From contig JADKAF010000001.1 of assembly GCA_016719295.1 (NCBI GenBank), positions 1,984,001 through 2,048,000 of the forward strand: a DNA stretch of 64,000 nucleotides, read 5' to 3'. The DNA is from Planctomycetota bacterium. GTDB taxonomy: Bacteria; Planctomycetota; UBA1135; JADKAF01. Positions 34,555-44,303 of this stretch are shown piece by piece. Below the pieces are notes generated by a model. The model worked only from the letters and a program-made list of their open reading frames with translations. It was not told where the DNA came from and ran no database searches. The first letter of the stretch is position 1; every line of letters begins with the position of its first letter. The translations under genes and the position numbers were made by a program.

Positions 34555-36087
34555 TCAGAGGTAGAGGTCGAGGATCGCGCTGGAGGAGAAGGGACCGGCG
34601 ACGTTCGGGGCGAGGGAGAAGTTCTGGTAGTAGACCGGGAGGCCGTGGGTCTGCGGGTCGTTCAGCGCGAAGGGGATCGCGAGCTGCTGCGGGAACTGCG
34701 GAGGCAGCGGCTGCCAGATGTGCAGCAAGAGGTGCGGGTTCAGCAGCACCGCACCGGGGAGCTGGACGAAGCTAGGCTGGAACGAGAGCAAGAGCCCCGA
34801 AGGACCGTTGGTCGGGAGATCGCGCGTCACGAAGTGGACGCTCGGGCCCTCGCCGTGGAACGCGGTGAGATGCGAGCGCGGACCGGAGGTCTGCGTCCGC
34901 GGCGCGGCGATCAGCATCTCGAGCAGGTCGGGGAACTGCTGCCGCCGTCCGCCGCGCGGATCGAGCGCGCAGATCGAGTCCACGTCGTCGGGCAGCGGCG
35001 AATCCCCGAGGCCGACCTCGTCGGAGATCTCCTCCAGCGTGCCCGGCTTCGTCAGCGGGACCGGCGTCACCGTGTCGGTGAGCAGATTCACGAAGAGGAT
35101 CGGATTGCGCCGTACGACGCCGGGCACGCGATGATCCGTCGACATCAGCACGTAGCTCTGCTCGGGATCGTAGGCGAGCGCATCGACGTCCTCGTCCGTG
35201 CCGAGGCCCAAGTCCGCCGGTTGGAAGAACACCGCGGGCTCGGTCCACATGTAGAAGCCGCTGCCGACGGGCACTTCGAGCACGGTCATGCGGAAGATGG
35301 TCGCGCCGCTCTTCAGCTGAGCGTTGGCCGCTCCGCCGACCCAGGTGTCCGGGATCAGCGCCTTCGTCGCGTCGCTCACCGAGAAGAAGACGTTCGGACG
35401 CGGGAGCTGCATGCCGGGGAAGCGGCCGAGCATGCGGTAGAGATGCAGGTACGCGTCGTGCGCATCGACATCGACGGGCAGGGGCGGGTTCGGCACGTTC
35501 TGCACCGAGATCTCGCGCGCGTCCTGTGAGAGGAAGGGCACGTCGACCGGCTGAGCTCCGCCGACCTGCGAGCCGGGCCAGAAGTACGAGAACACGTCGG
35601 AGGACGCGCCGCCGGGAGCCGCAGACTCGATCGCCACGGGTCCTCCGACGCCGACCGTATCGCGCGTCACCGAGAAGGTGATCGCGGCCCAGAAGCCGGG
35701 GTTGGGATCGCTGTAGAGCGTGCCGTCCGGGTTGGTGCTGATCCAGTCGAGCCCCATCGAGAAGGCGTCGATGTCGGGCGCGGCTCCGGTGAGCGGCACC
35801 ATCTGCCGCAGCGGATCCAGGAACATCGTGTACTCGCTCGTGCCGAGGAACCCGTAGCGCGGGCCGAGATGGCCCGTCGCGGGGAGCACCGCATGCACTC
35901 CCGGTCCCTTCTGCAGCACGTCCCCACCCGCGCGCGGCAGGGGATCCCCCGCGCGCGTGCTGAACGCCATCGGCATGCCGTCGAAGAGGCCACCCCCGCG
36001 GCTCTGCGCGACGAGCGGCGCGCTCGGGGCGAGCGCGGCGGCCAAGGTGGCGAACGGGAGGAGGCGGAAGGCGAGTGAGCTGCTCAT
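34555..36087 (-). CDS. Secreted protein of the sigma-kinase operon, unknown function
   Basis: 510 residues; signal peptide MSSSLAFRLLPFATLAAALAPSAPLVAQ. The mature part is beta-rich, with YGFLGTSEYTMFLDPLRQMV, ISTNPDGTLYSDPNPGFWA, LRMLG-type helices and many Asp-Pro loops (DSPLPDDVDSICALDPRGG). I did not recognise a family. Its start overlaps the kinase stop (ATGA), so it is the third gene of the sigma-kinase operon and may be an exported target or client of that signalling unit. Not closely related to the GNGCAG proteins. Confidence 0.75.
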   Translation of the reverse strand: MSSSLAFRLLPFATLAAALAPSAPLVAQSRGGGLFDGMPMAFSTRAGDPLPRAGGDVLQKGPGVHAVLPATGHLGPRYGFLGTSEYTMFLDPLRQMVPLTGAAPDIDAFSMGLDWISTNPDGTLYSDPNPGFWAAITFSVTRDTVGVGGPVAIESAAPGGASSDVFSYFWPGSQVGGAQPVDVPFLSQDAREISVQNVPNPPLPVDVDAHDAYLHLYRMLGRFPGMQLPRPNVFFSVSDATKALIPDTWVGGAANAQLKSGATIFRMTVLEVPVGSGFYMWTEPAVFFQPADLGLGTDEDVDALAYDPEQSYVLMSTDHRVPGVVRRNPILFVNLLTDTVTPVPLTKPGTLEEISDEVGLGDSPLPDDVDSICALDPRGGRRQQFPDLLEMLIAAPRTQTSGPRSHLTAFHGEGPSVHFVTRDLPTNGPSGLLLSFQPSFVQLPGAVLLNPHLLLHIWQPLPPQFPQQLAIPFALNDPQTHGLPVYYQNFSLAPNVAGPFSSSAILDLYL

Positions 36088-38933
36088 CGGTCGGCCCTCG
36101 CAGGGGCGGTCGCGGAGGGAATTGCAAGTTCTTGAGCCAGGGCGGCGGGCAGGAGCCCGGCTTCGCGCAGCGCGGGCCCGAAGGACGCGCGCTGCTTGTC
36201 CGGGAGTTCCGTCCATGCCGCCCGAATCCAGGACTCGAGCCGTGAATCGCGGCGGAAGAGCTCGCGCTCGCGCAGGAGCTCGCTCAACGCATCGGCGGCC
36301 TCGCGGCGCTCGAGCAGGAGCTCGACCAGCAGGCCACGCACGGCCGCCGGGCAGGTCTCGATCACGAGGGCTTGGCGCAGGAAGAGGACGGCTTCGTCGC
36401 TGCGGCCGAGCTCGCGGGCGGCGCGGGCCAGGTTCTCGCGGAGATACGGATCGCGAAGGAATGCACCCTCGGCGCGCGGCCGCGACGCGAGCAGCGCCTC
36501 TTCGCGGAGCCATGCTTTCAAGTAGCTCTCGTACGCCTGCGCGGCGTCGATCGCGCCGCGCAGCCAGTCGAGGCGCGTCGAGGCGACGGCGAGCTTCTGG
36601 CGGTCCTGGGGCTTCAGGTTCAGGTCCGCGCGCAGCGCGTCGCGCTGCGCGCGCGCGCGCTGCAGGCAGGCGTCGGCGCCGGAGCCGTCGCCGCGCTCGG
36701 AGAGCGCGCGCCACGCTTCGACCTCGAGATTCAGAAGCGCCAGGCGCACCTTCGGTGCCATGTCCGGCGTCGGATCCTCGATCTGCGCTGCGAGCACCTC
36801 GCGGGCGCGCTCGAACTCGCCCTGGTCGCGCAGCAGGCGCGCGAGCTCCCAGCGGGTGTTCCAGACGTCGGGGCGACGCGCGAGCGCGATCTCGAGGTGC
36901 CGCTGCGCCTCCGCGCGTCGCCCGACGCGCGCGAGGAGCTTGCCGAGGTTGTGATGCGGCGCGTGCCCTTCGGGATGCAAAGCGAGCGACTCGCGCAGCG
37001 CGGCCTCCGCGCGATCGTCGATCCCTTGAAGGTAGAGCGCCGCTCCGATCACGTGGCGGGTACGCGCCGTGGCACGCCCGAGCGCACCTTCAACGGCATA
37101 GGCATCCTCGAGAGCGCGCGCGAAATCGAGCGCGCCGAGTGAGGCGACCGAGCGCACGTCGCGGATCGGCCAGAGCTTGTTCTGGCCTTCCTCGCGCGCG
37201 CGCTCGAGCGCCGCGTCGAAGTGCTGAACTGCGATCCCGAAGCTGCGGTAGCGCAGCGCGATATAGCCCGCGAGGAAGTAGTCGAGCGCGGTCTGCGCAG
37301 GTGCCAGATCCTTCAGCGCGGGGATCTTCCAGCGCGCTTGCTCCTCGCTTGCCACGAGCGTCTGCGCGAGCTGCTCCAGCAGCGGCGTCGCGTTGCCGCG
37401 CGCGCGCAAGTGGTCGAGATCGGCGCGTGCTCCGTCGATCTCACCTTGCTGGCTGCGGAAGTTGGCGCGGAACCAACGCGTGATCGCATCGTCGGGCGCG
37501 AACGCGAGGATCTCGTCGAAGACGGGGCCGAGCTCCGCCGCGTCGCGATAGGGACGGAGCCAGCCCGAGCGCGGATCGTGCTCCAGCGTCACGAGCGCGG
37601 GCAGCGCCGCGCGTCGCTCGTCCACGCGCGCCGCCCGCTCGACGAAGGCCGCGCGCTCCGCCGACGAGATCCACAGCCACGCGACGGCGAAAGCGATCGC
37701 GAAGCCGAGCACCGCGAGAGCGCGCGCGGGTCGGCGCGCGACGCGTCGCCACGTCCGCTGCGCGAGACTCGGACGACGCGCGCGCACCTCGCGGCGCTCG
37801 ACGAAGGCCTCGAGGTCCTCGGCGAGCTCGCGCGCGCTCGCGTAGCGGTCCGCGGGTCGCTTCTCCATCGCGTGCAGCACGATGGCTTCGAGGTCGCGCG
37901 GGATCGCCGGGCAGAGCGCGCGCGGCGACGGCGGGTCCTCGTGGCGCAAGCGCGTCAGGACTTCGGCGGAGCCGCCCTCGAAGGGCAGGCGCCGCGTGAG
38001 CAGGTGATAGAGCGTGGCGCCTAGCCCGTAGATGTCGGCGCGGCCATCCAGAGCTTCGGGCGATCGGCCGAGCTGCTCGGGCGCCATGTACGCCGGAGTT
38101 CCCAGCGGGCTGTCGTCGCGCGTCAGCGTCGCCTCGTCGCCGAGACGTGCGAGACCGAAGTCGGCGAGGCACGCGCGCCCCTCTGGGTCGAGCCAGAGAT
38201 TCGAGGGCTTCACGTCGCGGTGTACGACGTCCGCGGCATGCACGGCTTCGAGTCCACGGGCGATGTCGGCGCCGAGTGCGGCCACCAGCTCGAAGAACGG
38301 GCGCGACCAACGCGGCGCGCTCCGGCCCTCCTCCGCCAGCTCGGGTGCGCTGCACGCGCGCCACGCGTCGCGCGCGGCGCCTTGGGTCGGCACGGGGAAG
38401 ATCGCGGCAGCGGGGAGCGCGCGCAGCCAGCGCGCGAGATCGCAGCCGCGCAGGAGCTCCATCGCGAGCCACGGACGCTCGTCGAGCGCTCCGGTGTCGA
38501 GCACGGGCACGATCGAAGGATGGCGCAAGCGCGCGAGCGCGCGCGCTTCGCGCTCGAAGCGCGCATGGGCGTCCTTCCGCCCGAAACGCAGCTCGCCGAG
38601 GAACTTCACCGCGACCTCGCGCTCGAGGCCGAGGTGACGCGCGCGGTAGACCGCCCCCATGCCGCCGCGCCCGAGGAGCTCCTCCACGCGCAGCTTGCCG
38701 TCGAGGACGCGACCGAGCAGCGGATCCTGCGTGGGCGCTTCGCGCCGCTCGCGCAGGTCGTCGGCCAGGAAGTCGAGGCCTTCGGCTTCGGCGACGAGCT
38801 CGCGGAACTCCGCGCGGAGATCCTCCTCGGTGCAGAAGCTCGAGAGCTCCGGATTCGAGCCGCTCTCGCGCGCTTCGAACCAGGCTTCGAGCCAGGAGCT
38901 CAGGCGCTCCTCGCGCGTCGCGGAGGGATTCAT
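36084..38933 (-). CDS. Transmembrane Ser/Thr protein kinase with TPR domain
   Basis: 949 residues. The kinase domain (about 75-390) has the glycine loop LLGRGGMGAVYRAR, AVKFLGELRF with the ATP-binding Lys, the catalytic loop VVHRDVKPSNLWL, LADFGLARLG (DFG) and GTPAYMAPEQLGRSPE. One transmembrane helix follows (ALAVLGFAIAFAVAWLWI). The exported part (about 450-949) is helical TPR-like repeats, for example HHNLGKLLARVGRRAEAQRHL and ARAARELGRSDEAVLFLRQA. It is a PknB/Hanks-type kinase of the planctomycete kind. Both ends overlap their neighbours by 4 bp (sigma factor upstream, secreted protein downstream), suggesting one signalling module. Confidence 0.9.
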   Translation of the reverse strand: MNPSATREERLSSWLEAWFEARESGSNPELSSFCTEEDLRAEFRELVAEAEGLDFLADDLRERREAPTQDPLLGRVLDGKLRVEELLGRGGMGAVYRARHLGLEREVAVKFLGELRFGRKDAHARFEREARALARLRHPSIVPVLDTGALDERPWLAMELLRGCDLARWLRALPAAAIFPVPTQGAARDAWRACSAPELAEEGRSAPRWSRPFFELVAALGADIARGLEAVHAADVVHRDVKPSNLWLDPEGRACLADFGLARLGDEATLTRDDSPLGTPAYMAPEQLGRSPEALDGRADIYGLGATLYHLLTRRLPFEGGSAEVLTRLRHEDPPSPRALCPAIPRDLEAIVLHAMEKRPADRYASARELAEDLEAFVERREVRARRPSLAQRTWRRVARRPARALAVLGFAIAFAVAWLWISSAERAAFVERAARVDERRAALPALVTLEHDPRSGWLRPYRDAAELGPVFDEILAFAPDDAITRWFRANFRSQQGEIDGARADLDHLRARGNATPLLEQLAQTLVASEEQARWKIPALKDLAPAQTALDYFLAGYIALRYRSFGIAVQHFDAALERAREEGQNKLWPIRDVRSVASLGALDFARALEDAYAVEGALGRATARTRHVIGAALYLQGIDDRAEAALRESLALHPEGHAPHHNLGKLLARVGRRAEAQRHLEIALARRPDVWNTRWELARLLRDQGEFERAREVLAAQIEDPTPDMAPKVRLALLNLEVEAWRALSERGDGSGADACLQRARAQRDALRADLNLKPQDRQKLAVASTRLDWLRGAIDAAQAYESYLKAWLREEALLASRPRAEGAFLRDPYLRENLARAARELGRSDEAVLFLRQALVIETCPAAVRGLLVELLLERREAADALSELLRERELFRRDSRLESWIRAAWTELPDKQRASFGPALREAGLLPAALAQELAIPSATAPARADR

Positions 38934-39583
38934 CGCTCGTCTCCTTCGCGCGGCGCGTCCAGGCCGAATCCGGTGAGCTCGAGGTTGCGGCGGCGCGCGT
39001 GCAAGAGCAGCTGGATCTTCGCGCGGCGGAAGCGCGTGCGCGCGTTCTCCTCGCTGCCGAGGCGCAGCGGCTCCACGAGCTCGGCGTAGCTCTGCTCCTT
39101 CACCAAGCGGCGGTAGAGCAAGCGGCGATCGACGAGCGGCAGGCAGCGCATGGCGCGGAAGAGCTGCAGCAAGTGATCGCGGCCAGCGCTGACGCGCGTC
39201 GGCGACGCTTCGCCGCCGGGCAACGCGCTCGGGTGCTCGAGCTCGCCGCCGTCGCGACGGCGATCGCGGCGCTCGGCCTCGAGGTGGCGCAGCGAGTCCA
39301 AGATGCGGTTGCGCACCTGGCGGACGCACCAGCGCAGGAACGAATCGGGCCCTTCGTCGCGGAAGCTCGCGAGATCGCGGAGCACTCCGAGGAAGGTCTC
39401 CTGCACGATGTCGGCGGTCGAGAACGCGGCCGCCATCCAGGCGTGGCGCCGACGGAAGTCGTGCTCGAGCCGCCGGTGCACGGTTTCCTGCACCAGGGGA
39501 TAGAGGCGGCGGAAGAGCTCGTCCCGGGCCGCCTCGTCGCCGGCGCGAGCGGCGGCGACCAAGGCCTCGAGGTTCGCGGACAT
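38930..39583 (-). CDS. ECF-like RNA polymerase sigma factor
   Basis: 217 residues. Region 2 includes YPLVQETVHRRLEHDFRRRH and STADIVQETFLGVLRDLASF, then FLRWCVRQVRNRILDSLRHL. Region 4 is LPLVDRRLLYRRLVKEQSYA with a short HTH, ending in basic residues. This is the planctomycete ECF-type sigma that is frequently encoded just upstream of a Ser/Thr kinase, which here overlaps as ATGA. It probably directs a regulon under kinase control; its own targets are not visible. Confidence 0.88.
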   Translation of the reverse strand: MSANLEALVAAARAGDEAARDELFRRLYPLVQETVHRRLEHDFRRRHAWMAAAFSTADIVQETFLGVLRDLASFRDEGPDSFLRWCVRQVRNRILDSLRHLEAERRDRRRDGGELEHPSALPGGEASPTRVSAGRDHLLQLFRAMRCLPLVDRRLLYRRLVKEQSYAELVEPLRLGSEENARTRFRRAKIQLLLHARRRNLELTGFGLDAPREGDER

Positions 39584-39757
39584 GACGGGATTTCTGCCGG
39601 GGCGAGCCAGGCTATCCCGCCGCGGGCGAGAAGCCCACCGCGAAGCGCGTGCGAAGGAGACGGGAAGGGCTGCGTCCACGCCCCGCTCAGCGCAGAGCGG
39701 GTGCGCCGCGTGACATGGCAGCGCGGATTCTCTCCGCGCCGCCCCGAGCGCAGAGGC

Positions 39758-40111
39758 TCAGGAGACGCCGACGTTCGCCCGCCGAAGGACGGAGCGGAGC
39801 TCCTGGAAGCAGGTGCGCAGGAGGGCGCCGAGCTCGCGGGCCGGTCCGAGCTGGCCCGCGCGCGCGGCGTCCTCCAGGCGCTTGGCCGCTTCGTGGAGGC
39901 GCTCGGCGCCGAAGTTGCCCGAAGCGCCCTTGATGGCGTGCGACTCGTTCCGCGTCACCAGTAGGTCGCCCCCTGCGAGCGCCTTCTGGAGCTTCTCGAG
40001 GCGCTGCTGGGTGTCTTCGAAGAAGAGCGAAACGAGCTCGAGCAGGATCTCGCGGTCGTCGCCGACGACTTCGCGAATGCGCTCGGGATCCCAGGTGCGG
40101 GGGGTGTGCAT
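39758..40111 (-). CDS. Hpt (histidine phosphotransfer) domain protein
   Basis: 117 residues containing only one Hpt domain: LVSLFFEDTQQRLEKLQKAL, then the phosphorylated His in ESHAIKGASGNFGAERL, and LEDAARAGQLGPARELGALL. It would relay phosphate between a hybrid histidine kinase and a response regulator. No two-component partner is adjacent; upstream on the same strand, 44 bp away, is a secreted repeat protein, so shared transcription is possible. Orphan Hpt proteins are common in genomes with many hybrid kinases. Confidence 0.88.
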   Translation of the reverse strand: MHTPRTWDPERIREVVGDDREILLELVSLFFEDTQQRLEKLQKALAGGDLLVTRNESHAIKGASGNFGAERLHEAAKRLEDAARAGQLGPARELGALLRTCFQELRSVLRRANVGVS

Positions 40112-40155
40112 CTTGGCGCGCGTACGAAGAGGAGGGAGATGGACCGGATGCGGGC

Positions 40156-41817
40156 TCAGGGCACGTTGGGGAGCGTTCCCGAGAGGACGACGCCGCCGCC
40201 CTGCTCGCGGATCTCGAGGGCGAGGCCGTAGAGCTGCTCGGGCGCGAGCATGCCGAACGGCAGCGCTTCGCCGGCGCCCGTGTCCACGCGATACGAGGTG
40301 ACCGTCGACCAGTTCAGGTTGGCGACGCGGCCGAGCTGCCCGGTGCGGGGATCGGTCATCCAGATCTCGAAGACCGGGCCACCGCGCAGACCGAGCGTGT
40401 CGATCGTGAGCTGCACGGTGTTGTCGCGCTGATTCACGCGAAGCGTCGCCAGGCATTCGGCGCTCGGGAAGTTGATCGGATCCTGATTCGTGAGCGCGTT
40501 GCTCACCGTCACCGTGCGCAGCACCGTGCCCGGCGCCGGGATCCGCGGCATGAAGCCCTCGAGGTAGACGAGACCACCGGGATCGCGCACCTGCATGCGG
40601 CGGCCCGTGAGGTCGTCGAGCGAGAGCGCACCGAGCGGCAGCGCCTCCCCGCTCGCGGTCGAGATCGGGATGCGCAAGCGGAGGCGATTTGCCTGCTGCA
40701 CTTCGAAGAAGCAGCCGACTTCGTTGAACACGCGCGAGCCAGGCGCGAGCTCGAAGAAGAGGCGGCCATCGCCGTTCGCGAAGTTCGTCGCGCGGCGCAT
40801 GAAGACCTGGGCAACGAGCATCTGACGGCCGGTCTTCGGGTCGCGACGCAGCTCGACGAAGCCGCGCGCCGTGGAGTCCGGAACGAAGCCCGTAGGACGC
40901 ACGAGCGGAGCCTGGATCTGCACCGGCGTGACCGGGGCCGCAGGCGCGGCGATACCGGGGAAGAGCCCTTCCGCGACGACCAAGTTGTCGTCCTGCAAGA
41001 CGTAGTAGCGCCGTCCCGCGAGATCGTCCAGGTTCGTCACATCGAGCGGCAGGCGATCACCGCGCGCGGTATCGACGCGGTAGGCGATCGCGTTGTCGGA
41101 GGACGAGACCACGCGGCGCCGCTTCGGCTCCATCGCAGCGACGAATCCGTACACATCGGAGCCAACGGCGGTCTCCACGAAGAGGCCGTAGGCGGCGTTC
41201 AGGACATCGACGCCTTCGATCTTGAGGTCGATGCTGCTGCTCGAGCCACGACGCGCGAGCTCGATGCGGCCCTTCACCAGGATCGTGCTCGGGCTCGGTG
41301 CCGCGCAGAGCGTCTTCGAGGCGAAGATCGGCACGGCGCCCTGGAGCTGCGCGGTGCCATCTACGCGGATCTCGAGGAGTCGGCGCTGAAGCTGGCCGAA
41401 GTCGTCGACCCCGAGCAAGCTCTTGAAGTTCTCGAACTCCTCGGACTCGCCGTCGATCGTGAACTCGCCGGATTCGGTCTCACCCTCGAGCACGCCCGAG
41501 AGCTGCAGCGAGCCGCTCGCGTCCTCGAGGAACAGGCGATACGTCGAGCCGACGAAGTCGCCGCCTTCGGTGATCGAGACCGTGAGGCTCTGCGCCGGCG
41601 GATCCACCTCCGGCTCGAAGGAGAGCTTCACCACTCCCTTCAGCAGAGGATTCGGCGGCGCCACCGGGAGAGCGAGCTCGAGCTCGACGTTGCCGGAGAC
41701 GCCGACGGGCCGCGTGACCCGTCCCGAGACACGCCCGTCCTGGCCGAGCGTGGGCATGCTGCCCACGCCGAGGACGAGGCCGAAGAGAACCGCGGTTCTC
41801 GAGAGCTTCACGAACAT
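40156..41817 (-). CDS. Secreted protein with internal repeats, unknown function
   Basis: 553 residues; signal peptide MFVKLSRTAVLFGLVLGVGSMPTLGQ. Three to four related units of roughly 150 residues occur, each with (Y/I)RVDT..GE.LPL, (L)DDL.GRR, and LV..EG..P.I, as in VDTARGDRLPLDVTNLDDLA, TASGEALPLGALSLDDLTGRR and VDTGAGEALPFGMLAPEQLYG. The repeats suggest a modular extracellular beta-protein. It is upstream of the Hpt gene (44 bp). No known domain recognised. Confidence 0.75.
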   Translation of the reverse strand: MFVKLSRTAVLFGLVLGVGSMPTLGQDGRVSGRVTRPVGVSGNVELELALPVAPPNPLLKGVVKLSFEPEVDPPAQSLTVSITEGGDFVGSTYRLFLEDASGSLQLSGVLEGETESGEFTIDGESEEFENFKSLLGVDDFGQLQRRLLEIRVDGTAQLQGAVPIFASKTLCAAPSPSTILVKGRIELARRGSSSSIDLKIEGVDVLNAAYGLFVETAVGSDVYGFVAAMEPKRRRVVSSSDNAIAYRVDTARGDRLPLDVTNLDDLAGRRYYVLQDDNLVVAEGLFPGIAAPAAPVTPVQIQAPLVRPTGFVPDSTARGFVELRRDPKTGRQMLVAQVFMRRATNFANGDGRLFFELAPGSRVFNEVGCFFEVQQANRLRLRIPISTASGEALPLGALSLDDLTGRRMQVRDPGGLVYLEGFMPRIPAPGTVLRTVTVSNALTNQDPINFPSAECLATLRVNQRDNTVQLTIDTLGLRGGPVFEIWMTDPRTGQLGRVANLNWSTVTSYRVDTGAGEALPFGMLAPEQLYGLALEIREQGGGVVLSGTLPNVP

Positions 41818-41969
41818 CACCTGCTCCTCCGCGCGGCGTACTCTCGGGCTCTGCGTCGGTTCTCCCGAGAAGCACCGCCGACCAGCGGACCATCGGCGGA
41901 TCGCACGGCAGCTCTGAAGAGCTTGCCCGCGCAGAAGCGGCTCCTGCGGAGCTTCCCCCTCCCTCCGAG

Positions 41970-44303
41970 TCAGAGGGCGAGCGGCAGGACCCAGTGCAGC
42001 GCCTCGCGGGCCGAAGGGGTGGCGAGCCGACGCCGCAGCTGCTCGGCTACCTTCGGATCGGCGAACCCGAGCTCGATCGGCAGGTGATCGCCTTCGAGCT
42101 CGCCGCCTTCGATGAGGATGCCGGAGACGGCGGGGTTCGAGAGCGCCGTGCGCAGCAGGACATCCAGCATGACCTCGCGCGCGCCGGGCGCCGCATCCGC
42201 CAAGGGCCACTCCGGATGACGGGCGACACGTGCATGGCCGTGTACGCCGATGCTGAGCTCGAGACGGGAGACGCGAGCGCGGCGCGCGCGACGCGACAGC
42301 AGCTCACTGGGCAAGCGCGCCGTCCCGGCGAAGGTCCGCGGAGAGAAGGGATCCAGGCGCCGCCCGCTCTCGCGGATGAGCCCGTCGAAGTTGCGCAGGA
42401 AGTCCCTGGTGCCGACCGAGATCGAGTCGCCGGGGAGCAGGAAGTCCGCTCTCTCCAAGCGCTCGCGCCACTTGAGCTCGAAGACCACCGACGCTGCGGC
42501 GGCCGCCGCGGTCAGGTAGACGGTGCGCTGCAAGGGCACGACCAGTCGTTCGGGATCGGAACCGCCAGGCTCGAAGACGCCGTGGAGCTCGAAGCCGAGA
42601 TGTATCGCTTCGATGCCGAGCTCGCGCGATGCGAAGGCCTGCTCCTGCATCCAGCGATCGATGCGCTCGAAGCCCTGCTGCCAAGAGGCGCCTCGCGCGC
42701 CCCAGATCCCCCCGAAGAACGCGCCGTGGCGCGTCTCCTGATAGCGCAGGCGCAGGCGCACCCTCAGGCCCGAACGCCGCGCTTCATGTGCGGCCCAGGC
42801 GATCTCGTCCCATCCGTGTTCCGATGCCAGCGAGTCGCTGGCTTCCTGCTCCAACGGGCGACCGCGATGGACGAGCAGGATCGTGTCGATGCCCGCGGCG
42901 ACCGCACGATGCAAGGCGGCGCGGTATCGCGGATCGTAGTAGCCCCGCGGGAACGCGGGCTCGATGCACGTCGCGCGCGTGAAGCGGGGCAAGCGCCCGG
43001 GAGCGGGTTGCGAGGCACTGCTCAACGCGAGCGCGAACCAGAAATCGAGAGCCTGGTCGGCGATCCACGGCCAGCCGGCGGCCTCTGCATTCAGAGTCTG
43101 CAAGGATTCGAGGTCGAGACCGAGCGCGAGAGCCTGCCACACCAGCAATGCGGAGCATGCGCGGCGCTGCCAGCCGGGCAAGCTCGCGAAGCGCTCCTCC
43201 GAGAAGAGCTCGAGCGCCCGCGGACGCGCCGGATCGGCGGCGATGAGCGGCAGAGCGGCGTTCCACGAGGGTGCGTTCGCGTTCTTGCTCGAATCGCCAG
43301 CGAGCAGGGCGCTCAGGCCCTCGAGCCACCAAGATGCGGCGCGTGGCGAGGCGCGATCGGCGATCACGAGCTTCTGCAGCTCGAAGAGCGGAGGGAGATC
43401 GAAGGGCTCTTCCCCCACCAGCCAATGGACCGTGCGCGTTCCGAGGTGGATCCGCTCGCGTGCCGCGCGGCCGCACTCGCGAGACATCGCTTCAGGATCT
43501 CGATGCAGCACCAAGCGCACGGCGCGAGCAGGCGCTCCCCGATGCGCGAAGGGATCGATGATGCGCTGCACGTGGAGCTGCAAGAGCTCGCGCTGGCGAG
43601 CCGAAGGCAGGGTCGCGGCTTCGACCTGGAAGGGCCCGCTGCGCCAACGAGCCTTCGGCGCGACTGCCGCCTCGACTTGCAGAAGACGCAGCACGTCGAA
43701 GCCGTAGCCCGCAGCGAGGAGCTCCAGGCGTCCGCTGCAGTGCAGATCGCCGCGGCGGAACGCCTGATAACCGGGGCGTCCGAAGCGATGGACTTCCAGG
43801 AGATCCCAAGGAACGTCCGCGAGCTGTCGCGCGACGAGGAGGAAGCGCTGCGCGAGCCCCTCGCGCGCACGGCCCCACATCCAGAGAACCGCAGCGTCGC
43901 GCTCCACAGCGGCGCCGAATCGCTCGCAGGTCGAGCCGACCTCTCGGGGCTCGGCGAAGGACATCGCGGGGCGGGCCAGAGGCGCGGAGAAATCGTTCCA
44001 CGCGATGCGGGGCAGAGCTTCTTCCTCGGGCCTGGAGCTCGTCGCGACGCGCACGGGCTTCGCGAACATCCTCTGCAGCCGAGGCGCCAGGCGTCGCGCC
44101 TCTTCGACGTGCTCGGTGGGCACGAGGAAGAGCAGCTCGGCGGCGCGCTCCCACGCGCTCAAGCGATCGACGGTGTCCGGACCTCGCCGCGCGCAGGCAG
44201 GCAAGAGCGCTAGGAAGAGCGCCGCCATGGGACACCACCTGCACCACGCGGTCCGCAGAAGAGCCCGCGGAGCCCTGGTTCGGTTCGGAGCTCGGGCGCT
44301 CAT
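41970..44303 (-). CDS. Lipoprotein with GH113-like TIM-barrel half
   Basis: 777 residues. Hydrophobic leader PMAALFLALLPACARR near residues 25-40 gives a lipobox LPAC. The first half resembles peptidase or surface modules without clear motifs (WGRAREGLAQRFLLVARQL, AASWWLEGLSALLAG). From about residue 420 a barrel-like pattern appears: YYDPRYRAALHRAVAAGIDT, ARRSGLRVRLRLRYQE, IWGARGASWQQGFERIDRWM and GIEAIHLGFELHGVFEP, where the Glu after GF matches the acid/base position of GH113-like glycosidases. Assignment to a glycoside hydrolase clan is tentative. It overlaps the tRNA nucleotidyltransferase gene as ATGA, an odd pairing. Confidence 0.6.
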   Translation of the reverse strand: MSARAPNRTRAPRALLRTAWCRWCPMAALFLALLPACARRGPDTVDRLSAWERAAELLFLVPTEHVEEARRLAPRLQRMFAKPVRVATSSRPEEEALPRIAWNDFSAPLARPAMSFAEPREVGSTCERFGAAVERDAAVLWMWGRAREGLAQRFLLVARQLADVPWDLLEVHRFGRPGYQAFRRGDLHCSGRLELLAAGYGFDVLRLLQVEAAVAPKARWRSGPFQVEAATLPSARQRELLQLHVQRIIDPFAHRGAPARAVRLVLHRDPEAMSRECGRAARERIHLGTRTVHWLVGEEPFDLPPLFELQKLVIADRASPRAASWWLEGLSALLAGDSSKNANAPSWNAALPLIAADPARPRALELFSEERFASLPGWQRRACSALLVWQALALGLDLESLQTLNAEAAGWPWIADQALDFWFALALSSASQPAPGRLPRFTRATCIEPAFPRGYYDPRYRAALHRAVAAGIDTILLVHRGRPLEQEASDSLASEHGWDEIAWAAHEARRSGLRVRLRLRYQETRHGAFFGGIWGARGASWQQGFERIDRWMQEQAFASRELGIEAIHLGFELHGVFEPGGSDPERLVVPLQRTVYLTAAAAAASVVFELKWRERLERADFLLPGDSISVGTRDFLRNFDGLIRESGRRLDPFSPRTFAGTARLPSELLSRRARRARVSRLELSIGVHGHARVARHPEWPLADAAPGAREVMLDVLLRTALSNPAVSGILIEGGELEGDHLPIELGFADPKVAEQLRRRLATPSAREALHWVLPLAL

